DNA from: RI-153 sp963721725
GTDB taxonomy: Bacteria; Chloroflexota; Anaerolineae; Caldilineales; Caldilineaceae
DNA length: 64,000 nucleotides
NCBI GenBank assembly: GCA_963721725.1
Contig: CAVRLX010000007.1
Span: 186,001 to 250,000, forward strand
Direction of reading: 5' to 3'
Shown: one piece after another, positions 57,166-64,000 of the stretch
Position numbering within the stretch: position 1 is the stretch's first letter
Layout: each line of letters starts with the position of its first letter
Position numbers and translations under genes: made by a program
Notes under the pieces: generated by a model
What the model was told of the DNA's origin: nothing
Database searches by the model: none
The model's input: the letters and a program-made list of their open reading frames with translations, nothing else

Positions 57166-59322
57166 TTACTGCTTGCTCGCCCAATCAGCGCTCATGGACT
57201 TCATGCTCAGGGCGATGCGACCCCGGGCTTTGTCGATGCTCAGCACGCGCACATCCACCACGTCGCCCACGCCCACCACCTCGTGCGGGTCGCGAATATA
57301 GCGATCCGCCATCTCGGAAATGTGCACCAGCCCGTCCTGTTTGACGCCGATGTCGACAAACGCGCCAAAGGCCACCACGTTACGCACCGTGCCTTTGAGT
57401 CCCATGCCCTCTTTGAGATCCTCAACGCTGAGCACATCGGTGCGCAGGATCGGCGCTTCCAGATCCTCGCGCGGATCGCGGCCCGGCTTCGCCAGCGCGT
57501 CGAGAATATCGGCCAGGGTTGGCTCGCCCACGGCCAATTCCCCGGCCAGTTTGGGCACGCTGTGGCGCAATTTGTCCACGGGCACGCGGCTCAACTCGCC
57601 AAAGGGAGCCACGATCCGCTCCACCACGGCGTAGCTTTCCGGGTGAATGCCGGTGTTGTCCAGCGGGTTGTCGCCGTCGGGGATGCGCAGAAAACCGGCG
57701 GCCTGTTCAAAAGCCTTGGGGCCAATGCCACTGACTTTGAGCAATTCTTTGCGGCTGCGGAAAGGGCCGTTGGCGTCCCGGTGCGCCACAATATTTTCGG
57801 CGGTGCGATTGGTGAGGCCGGCCACCTGTTGCAGCAGCGCCGGGGAGGCCGTGTTGACGTTGACGCCCACATTGTTGACCACCGACTCCACCACGGTGTC
57901 CAGCGCTTCGGCCAGCTTTTTCTGATCGACATCGTGTTGATAGAGGCCCACGCCGATGCTTTTGGGGTCGATCTTGACCAACTCGGCCAGGGGATCTTGC
58001 AGGCGGCGCGCAATCGAGACCGCGCCGCGGAGGGAGACATCGAGATCGGGCAACTCTTTGCGTGCCAGGGTTGAGGCTGAATAGACGCTGGCCCCGGCTT
58101 CGTTGACCATAACGTAGGCGAGGGGCGATTTGCGAGAGGCGATTTGCGCGAGCAGGTCGGCCACAAGTTGCTCGGTTTCGCGGCTGGCGGTGCCGTTGCC
58201 AATGGCAATGGCGCTGACGTTATGCTTTTGCACCAATGTCGCCAGCACTTTGAGGGCCTCGCCGCGTTGATTTAGCGGGGGGTGTGGGTAGATCGCCGTG
58301 GTTTCCAGCACCTTGCCCGTGGCATCGCAGACGGCGATCTTGCAGCCTGTACGATAGGCCGGATCAATGCCCATCACCGTGTGATCTTTCAGCGGCGGTT
58401 GCAAGAGCAGGCTGCGCAGATTCTTTTGAAAGGCGTCAATGGCGTGCGTGTCGGCGGCATCGGTGAGGGCACGGCGCACCTCGCGTTCCACGGCGGGCTT
58501 GAGCAGCCGCTCGTAACCGTCGGCCACGGCCTCTTTGAGGTGGGCGGCAAAGGGCGAGCGCGGCTTGATCTCCAACAGCCGCTCGGCCAGTTGCGTAATC
58601 GACGCTTTGGGATCGACGAAATTCACACGCAGCGCCTTTTCACTTTCGCCGCGGTTCATCGCCAGCACCTGATGCGGCTGGATTTTGTTGAGGGCGGCGT
58701 TGAACTGGTGATAGGTCTCGTATTTGCGTTCGGGATCGTCCTTCACCTCCACGCTGAGATCGCCCTTTTCGTAATATTGTTCACGCGCATATTGACGCAG
58801 CGTGGCGGTCTCGGCCACCTCTTCGGCGATGATGTCGCGCGCGCCGGCCAGTGCCGCTTCCACATCGGCCACGTCGGCATTCACAAAAGCGACCGCAGCA
58901 ACTTCGGGCGACTGGCCGCCGGACTGCGCTTTGAGCAAAGTTGCCAGCGGTTCCAGCCCCAGTTCGCGTGCCATCGTGGCGCGGGTGCGCCGTTTGGGGC
59001 GATAAGGCAGGTAAATATCTTCGAGAATTTGCAGCGTATCGGCGGCGGCGATGGCGGCAGCCAGCGCGTCGGTGAGTTTGCCCTGTTCGCCAATCGAGGC
59101 CAGCACCGTCTCTTTGCGCTCGTGCAGCCCGCGCAGATAGGCCAGCCGCTCTTCTACGGCGCGCAATTGCTCTTCGTCCAGCGTGCCGGTGCGCTCTTTT
59201 CGATAGCGGGCGATGAATGGAATGGTGTTGCCTTCGTCTAAAAGTTCCACAGCCCCGGCCACCTGCTGGGGCGTTACATTGAGATCGACGGCGATACGGC
59301 GGATAAGGTCTTCGTGGGTCAT
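57166..59322 (-). CDS. tex: Tex family RNA-binding transcription accessory protein
   Basis: 718 residues, full family length. In order: helical Tex_N (EDLIRRIAVDLNVTPQQVAG, TIPFIARYRKERTG), the YqgF/RNase H-like domain (MGIDPAYRTGCKIAVCD, GNGTASRETEQLV), the helix-hairpin-helix segment (NVNTASPALLQQVAGL, FRSRKELLKVSGIGPKAFE) and a C-terminal S1 domain (GTVRNVVAFGAFVDIGVKQD). Tex binds nucleic acid and associates with the transcription machinery. I chose the ATG at 59322 where family sequence begins; the frame runs 68 codons further without support. A diverged copy of the S1 end lies at 47763-48013. Confidence 0.95.
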   Translation of the reverse strand: MTHEDLIRRIAVDLNVTPQQVAGAVELLDEGNTIPFIARYRKERTGTLDEEQLRAVEERLAYLRGLHERKETVLASIGEQGKLTDALAAAIAAADTLQILEDIYLPYRPKRRTRATMARELGLEPLATLLKAQSGGQSPEVAAVAFVNADVADVEAALAGARDIIAEEVAETATLRQYAREQYYEKGDLSVEVKDDPERKYETYHQFNAALNKIQPHQVLAMNRGESEKALRVNFVDPKASITQLAERLLEIKPRSPFAAHLKEAVADGYERLLKPAVEREVRRALTDAADTHAIDAFQKNLRSLLLQPPLKDHTVMGIDPAYRTGCKIAVCDATGKVLETTAIYPHPPLNQRGEALKVLATLVQKHNVSAIAIGNGTASRETEQLVADLLAQIASRKSPLAYVMVNEAGASVYSASTLARKELPDLDVSLRGAVSIARRLQDPLAELVKIDPKSIGVGLYQHDVDQKKLAEALDTVVESVVNNVGVNVNTASPALLQQVAGLTNRTAENIVAHRDANGPFRSRKELLKVSGIGPKAFEQAAGFLRIPDGDNPLDNTGIHPESYAVVERIVAPFGELSRVPVDKLRHSVPKLAGELAVGEPTLADILDALAKPGRDPREDLEAPILRTDVLSVEDLKEGMGLKGTVRNVVAFGAFVDIGVKQDGLVHISEMADRYIRDPHEVVGVGDVVDVRVLSIDKARGRIALSMKSMSADWASKQ

Positions 59323-59598
59323 GGGTACACTCACTTCATGCAAAAATGGATGGATCATTGCCCAAATTATAGCCTCGAATAGGTTTTGGCGGAAAACTAA
59401 AGGGTTCCGGGCAAGGGCGTCAGGGTGGAAAGCCATTTTTGCCGCCCATCTGCGACCAGCACCGCGCAGGAGGGTGGAGCCGCCAAAAGCTATCGTAAGG
59501 CGCTGGTGTGTGAAATCGGTAGCCAATGAGAGCGCATTTGTGCAAAGGTGGTGTGGTTTATGCTAAACATACGCTGATCACAAAACAAGGAGGAATGA

Positions 59599-60912
59599 AT
59601 GGCAGGTATTTTACAGGCAATCACGCTGGGATCTGATGAACCGAAAGATTGGGAGGAGACCTATCGCTCCGCCCTGGGCCAGGGCCAAGCTGCCGCCTTC
59701 GCCGAGGCCATGCTAGAGCGCTACCAGAGCGCACCACATCATCCGCTCTATGCAGCCTGGTATTATCGACTGCAAGGCTCGCCGACAGAGGCGCAGGCGG
59801 GTGAAAGCGCAATTCCCTGGCGTACGGCGATTCCGCTGGCCCTGCTCACCGGGCTGATCTTTGCGCTCTTGTCCAATACACGCTTCACGTTTGCAAACGG
59901 TATGCCCTATCTGTTGCTGCTCTGGTCGCCGATTGTGGCGGTCACAGTCTATCTGTTTATGGTGTTAGAAAATCCTGAACACCGGCAGCGGGCGCTGCCC
60001 GCTCTGGGCAGTGTTCTGGCTGTGGGAGCCTATGGTTTTTCGCTTTCTCTCTGGCGGGCTGGGGAGAGCTATCAGACGCTGATATTGTTTCATCTGCCCC
60101 TGCTGGCCTGGATCGGCATTGGATGGGGGCTATATGGCTGGCGTTCCTCGGCCCATGAACGCTTTGCCGGGCTGCTCAAGAGCGTGGAGATCGGCATCAC
60201 CGGCGGCGTTTTTGGCATCGCCGTGGGACTCTTTGTTGCGATTACGCTTGGGCTGTTTGAGGCGTTGGGCATCAATGTGCCGGATCGGATCATCCAGGCC
60301 TTCTTTGCGGGTGCGCCTGGGCTGGTGCCTGTGATTGCCGTGGCCGTGGCCTACCATCCGCACCGGCGCGCCTGGGAACAGCGCTTTGAGCAAGGCTTGG
60401 GGCGGCTAGTTCCGATTCTCATGCGCCTGTTGCTGCCCCTGACCCTGCTGGTGTTGGTGATCTACCTCTGTTTCATCCCGTTTAATTTTATGGGGCCGTT
60501 TCGCAACCGGGATCTGCTGATTGTCTATAACGTGATGCTCTTTGCCGTGATGGGATTGCTGGTCGGGGCAACGCCCATGCACGTTGCGGATCTATCCCCA
60601 CGCTATCAAGGCTGGCTGCGCAATGCGATCCTGGCGGTGGCGGGCTTGAGCATGATTATTGGTCTCTATGCACTAGCCGCAGTGATCTATCGCACCGGGG
60701 AAGGTGGCCTCACTCCCAACCGGCTCGCCGTGATCGGCTGGAACGCCATTAACATCGGCCTGCTGGCGATGCTACTCTATCAACAGGGGCGCAATCACCG
60801 GACGAACTGGGTCGAGACCTTTCAGCGGGTGGTGAGCACGGGGCTGGTGATCTACGCTGCCTGGGCGCTCATCCTGGTGCTGACGCTCCCCTTCCTTTTC
60901 CCCGCAGTGTAA
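59599..60912 (+). CDS. Multi-pass membrane protein of unknown function
   Basis: 437 residues. A soluble N-terminal region (1-75; DWEETYRSALGQGQAAAFAEA) precedes about eleven hydrophobic segments, beginning at AIPLALLTGLIFALLSN. Alternation of short loops with charged HPHRRAWEQRFEQGL in the middle and a conserved-looking FNFMGPFRNRDLLIVYNVML resembles DUF4153-type proteins, but I am not certain of the family. The ATG follows AAGGAGGA by four bases, a strong ribosome site. It is a single-gene unit divergent from tex, ending in a hairpin terminator. Confidence 0.7.
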   Translation: MAGILQAITLGSDEPKDWEETYRSALGQGQAAAFAEAMLERYQSAPHHPLYAAWYYRLQGSPTEAQAGESAIPWRTAIPLALLTGLIFALLSNTRFTFANGMPYLLLLWSPIVAVTVYLFMVLENPEHRQRALPALGSVLAVGAYGFSLSLWRAGESYQTLILFHLPLLAWIGIGWGLYGWRSSAHERFAGLLKSVEIGITGGVFGIAVGLFVAITLGLFEALGINVPDRIIQAFFAGAPGLVPVIAVAVAYHPHRRAWEQRFEQGLGRLVPILMRLLLPLTLLVLVIYLCFIPFNFMGPFRNRDLLIVYNVMLFAVMGLLVGATPMHVADLSPRYQGWLRNAILAVAGLSMIIGLYALAAVIYRTGEGGLTPNRLAVIGWNAINIGLLAMLLYQQGRNHRTNWVETFQRVVSTGLVIYAAWALILVLTLPFLFPAV

Positions 60913-60921
60913 TCGCCATTC

Positions 60922-60960
60922 GGAAGAAGTCGAACTTTTCGCAAAAGTTCGACTTCTTCC
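60922..60960 (+). terminator. GAAGTCGAACTTTT hairpin terminator
   Basis: Perfect 18-bp stem (60922-60939 with 60943-60960, loop CGC), ten bases after the membrane-protein stop. It is related to the hairpin at 46469-46501. Confidence 0.75.
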
Positions 60961-61047
60961 ATTGTTCCCTGTCGTGCTTGCACGCCCGATCTTTTACAAC
61001 TATACTCCGTGTACATTCGCACGTTGTCTTTCGAGTAAAATAAGATC

Positions 61048-61767
61048 ATGGCTAACCCGATAGCATCTGCCCAAACCCAGAACTATACCTACCCATATCC
61101 ACGGCCATCGGTGACCGTGGATATGGTCTTGTACGCCTATTTGCAAGAGCAACTCAAAGTGCTGTTGATCCAGCGCGGCGGCGATCCCTTTCGCGGACAG
61201 TGGGCGCTGCCCGGCGGCTTTGTCAACATGGACGAAAGCCTGGACGCCGCGGCGCGGCGCGAGCTGCAAGAGGAGACCGGCGTCACCGACGTCTATTTGG
61301 AGCAGCTTTACACCTTTGGCGCGCCGGATCGAGACCCGCGCGGGCGTGTGATCACGGTGGCCTATTTTGCTCTGCTCAGCGCCGACGAAGCGCGGCGCAT
61401 TGCCGTGCAAGGCGGCGACGACGCCCAAGATGCGCGCTGGTGGAATATGTACGATCTGCCGCCGCTGGCCTTTGACCACGGGCGCATTTTGGAATACGCG
61501 CTGCAACGGCTGCGTTGGAAACTAGAGTGGACCGCGCTGGGCTTTCTGCTGCTGCCGCGCGAATTTACCCTTTCCGAGTTACAGTCGGTCTATGAAACCG
61601 TGCTCCACGAACCGCTGGACAAACGCAACTTTCGCCGTAAAATTCTCTCGGCGGATGTGCTGGAAGAGACGGGCAACCGGCGCGAAGGCGATCACCGCCC
61701 GGCCAAGCTCTACCGTTTCACCGCCAGCGCCATTGAAATGGAACAGGCCCGCCGCCGCTTCCCGTGA
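61048..61767 (+). CDS. Nudix hydrolase with C-terminal winged helix (NrtR-like)
   Basis: 239 residues. The Nudix box is GGFVNMDESLDAAARRELQEETGV (23-residue signature, here residues about 57-80; key residues G57, E63, R70, E71, E74, E75), inside an alpha/beta Nudix fold (VTVDMVLYAYLQEQLKVLLI). Residues about 160-239 form a winged helix (FTLSELQSVYETVLHEPLDK, NFRRKILSADVLEETG). This is the architecture of NrtR repressors, which sense ADP-ribose and control NAD synthesis; some relatives are regulators without hydrolysis. All catalytic Nudix residues appear present. No NAD genes are adjacent in the window. Confidence 0.85.
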   Translation: MANPIASAQTQNYTYPYPRPSVTVDMVLYAYLQEQLKVLLIQRGGDPFRGQWALPGGFVNMDESLDAAARRELQEETGVTDVYLEQLYTFGAPDRDPRGRVITVAYFALLSADEARRIAVQGGDDAQDARWWNMYDLPPLAFDHGRILEYALQRLRWKLEWTALGFLLLPREFTLSELQSVYETVLHEPLDKRNFRRKILSADVLEETGNRREGDHRPAKLYRFTASAIEMEQARRRFP

Positions 61768-61873
61768 GTAAGATGATGCGCCGCAAGCCAGAGAATTTGC
61801 AACGCGCAATTTGTAACTCGCAATTCGCACCCCCTACCCCTGTGTCCTAGGTTTATGCCTGTCGAGGTACCGT

Positions 61874-64000
61874 ATGCAGACTCCCCCTGTGCCTGTGGTT
61901 CGCCTGCGTCTCGTTCGTCTTGCCCCGCTTTTATTGGCCCCGGTGTTGGTAATGCTCTTAATCGGCGTGATCAGCCTGTGGAGCGCGCCCGCCCAGGCCA
62001 CGGTGACGGCGCGCCCTGTCGAACAGGCCACCATCACCGCCCGCTACTACATCTCCCCCACAGGCAACGACACCAACGACTGTTCTTTCATCTTCCTGGC
62101 CTGCCGTTCGCTGCAACGCGCCGTCGAATCGGCCATGAAACAAAAGCAAGTTGGCGTTGAGATCCGCATTGCCAAAGGCATCTACAGTGGGGTCAGCCTG
62201 ACCATGACCACGCAACAGCTTGCCTATCTTCCCATTTCCATGACCATCAGCGGCGGCTTTGACCCGGAAAATTTCAACGGTAGCCCTCAACCGCAGGCTT
62301 TCCCGGTGATATTGGATGCCGAGACCCAGGGGCGCGTGCTTTTCATCACCAACGGGGCGGACGTGACCGTGCAAAATCTCACGCTGCGCAACGGTGACGG
62401 CCTCAAGGCTGGTGACGCTGGCGATGGCGGCGCTGTGCGGGTTGTCACCGCCACCGCCCGCTTTAACAACGTCACTTTTACCAATCATGGGGGACGCAAC
62501 GGCGGCGCGTTGGCCGTTGATCGCGCCCAGGTGACCTTGACCAATGTGGTCTTTAACACGAGCCAGGCCGCCGAAAGCGGCGGCGTCATCTACATCACCG
62601 GCATCACCTCCACAGTGGGGATAGGCGGGGCCAACTCGTTTAATGATAGCCGTGCCGGCAAGGCGGGCGGCGTGGTGGCCGTGAGCGGCGGGCGTGTGGA
62701 GTTAAACAACCCGGTGTTGAACAATTACCGCGCGGATGATGGGCGCGGCAGTCTACTCTTTGCCAACAACGCCACGGCCATCATCCGCGGCGTAACCTTG
62801 AGCAATAACAGCGGCTCGGGAGACGGCAGTTTGATCCACATGACTGGCGGCAGGTTGGATCTGCTGGGCGGGGCGCTGCGAAACAATAGCACCACCGGCA
62901 ACGGCATTCTCTATGTCACCGGCGGCAGTCTGTTGCTGGACGGCGTCATCGCCAGCGGCAACCGTGCCCACAAGGGCGGTCTGCTCTGGGCCGATCAGAG
63001 CCAGATCACCATTCGCAACAGCCCGATTGACAGCCACGCCGCCCAGCAAAGCGATGGCGGCGCGCTCTTTGTGGCGCGCGGGGCCATCACCATTGAAAAG
63101 AGCAGTCTGCTCAACAACAGCGCCCTTCGCCACGGCGGCGCGCTCTATGCCATCACCAGCACGGTTACGCTCAGTGACACGCCCCTTTCGGAAAACAGGG
63201 CGTCTGGCAATGGCGGCGCGATTTTTGCGCTTGCCAGCCCGCTGACCTTGACCAATGTGCCGATTTCCAAAAACAGCGGCGTCGTCGACGGCGGCGCGCT
63301 CTATCTTGAGCGCAGCCCAACCACTGTCAGCGGCGGCACTCTCTCGGAAAACGGCGCGACGGGGCGCGGCGGCGCGATTTTTGCGCTTGCCAGCCCGCTG
63401 ATCTTGACCAACGTGCCGATTTCCAAAAACAGCGGCGTCGTCGACGGCGGCGCGCTCTATCTTGAGCGCAGCCCAACTACTGTCAGCGGCGGCACTCTCT
63501 CGGAAAACGGCGCGACGGGCGCGGCGGCGCAATTCTTGCGCTGACCAGCCCACTGACCTTGACCAACGTACCGATTTTCAAAAACAGCGGCCCCGTCAAC
63601 GGCGGCGCGCTCTATCTGAACGGTAGCCCGACCACCATCAGCGGCGGTACTCTCTCGGAAAACAGCACCAATGGGCGCGGCGGCGCAGTGTGGGCGCTTG
63701 CTAGCCCACTAACTTTGACAAACGTGCCGATTTCCAAAAATATTGGCCCCGTTGATGGCGGCGCGTTCTATCTCGACCAGAGCAATGTTGCCATTACTGG
63801 CGGCACTCTTTCGGAAAACAGCACCAATGGGCGCGGCGGGGCGATGGTTGCCATCGGCGGCACAGTGCTGATCAACAAAACGCCGGTGACGAAACACAGC
63901 GCCACCCAGGGCGGCGGCGCGCTCTATCTTGACCATAGCTTCGCCACCCTTATCGAGAGCACGCTGTCGGAAAATGTCAGTGATGGGCATGGCGGCGCGC
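61874..64000 (+). CDS. Secreted beta-helix adhesin-like protein, frameshifted, runs off the window
   Basis: At least 709 residues. A signal peptide (1-42, ending SAPAQA) precedes SPTGNDTNDCSF and a right-handed beta-helix built from 26-residue coils with GGA and SENxA/SKNSG turns, like polymorphic outer-membrane (Pmp) repeats. From 63221 the coils pair into nearly identical 156-bp (52-codon) tandem units. The plain frame stops at 63544 after a missing G in GGGG (63517-63519); adding the base restores GATGRGGAI and the frame continues to the end of the window. GAGGTACCGT precedes the ATG. It is expected at the cell surface as an adhesin or polysaccharide-binding protein. No enzymatic motif is seen. 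Confidence 0.8.
63219..64000 (+). repeat. Tandem 156-bp (52-codon) repeats
   Basis: At least five units with starts near 63221, 63377, 63532, 63688 and 63844. Spacing is 156 except one 155 where a base is missing. Units 1 and 2 are almost identical at DNA level; later ones diverge. The array continues beyond the window. Confidence 0.85.

Noticed and set aside
62753..63553. 266-codon minus-strand repetitive frame
   Set aside because: Antisense to the beta-helix repeats; its repetitiveness is inherited from them.
63219..64000. Possible CRISPR array
   Set aside because: Repeats are contiguous 156-bp coding units without spacers.

Overview
The window reads as a chromosomal segment of a GC-rich bacterium, most likely a Chloroflexota (Caldilineae/Anaerolineae-like). 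This is inference from gene content: a DUF4032-plus-double-UspA fusion, lipoproteins with CBM9-like domains, secreted proteins ending in a YLP-type tail, a CarD regulator and large extracellular glycan-degrading enzymes. No rRNA, tRNA, CRISPR array or prophage was seen.

Layout. 1-6374 (mostly minus): a glutaredoxin-like protein, a DUF1810 protein, an orphan molybdopterin oxidoreductase large subunit, an aldo/keto reductase and an enolase-superfamily enzyme. 6662-10097 (plus): a translationally coupled envelope/stress cluster (membrane-anchored coiled-coil protein, holin-like protein, DUF3618 protein, YihY protein). 10169-14310 (plus): a solute-binding lipoprotein, an SDR and the DUF4032-UspA fusion. 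14373-20829 (minus): hslO, then a 2-oxoglutarate dehydrogenase locus in which a DUF433/DUF5615-type toxin-antitoxin-like pair sits between sucA and sucB. 21037-28488: an ABC exporter, a CBM9-like lipoprotein, a sugar-nucleotide reductase, carD, a DNA glycosylase overlapping a hydantoinase. 28682-36141 (minus): one very large secreted amylopullulanase with two GH13 domains and six CBM41/PUD-like modules.

36369-47700 is an accessory region rich in insertion sequences. Two ISKra4-family elements stand in tandem at copies of the same 8-bp target. Beyond them lies an AT-rich secreted protease gene, which is cut in two by an IS1634-type element with 21-bp perfect terminal repeats and a 5-bp target duplication. 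The protease is the most unusual object here: a zincin metalloprotease domain (HExxHxxGxxH) is interrupted by a trypsin domain that looks circularly permuted, bounded by two AACGAT copies exactly 235 codons apart. A secreted protein sharing a domain with the protease, an IS1-like element and a diverged copy of the 3' end of tex follow.

48099-54442 (minus): an ABC importer operon (Tat lipoprotein, two permeases, no ATPase) with gamma-glutamyltransferase and a class V aminotransferase, divergent from a GntR/FCD regulator and an unrecognised barrel-like enzyme. 57166-64000: tex, a membrane protein, a Nudix-wHTH regulator and a beta-helix adhesin-like protein with 52-residue repeats that runs off the window.

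Many otherwise sound genes carry single-base frameshifts, nearly all in short mononucleotide runs. I read these mainly as residual assembly errors and give the reconstructed genes, flagging each break. Several intergenic stem-loop repeats recur, including a ~75-nt element present three times.
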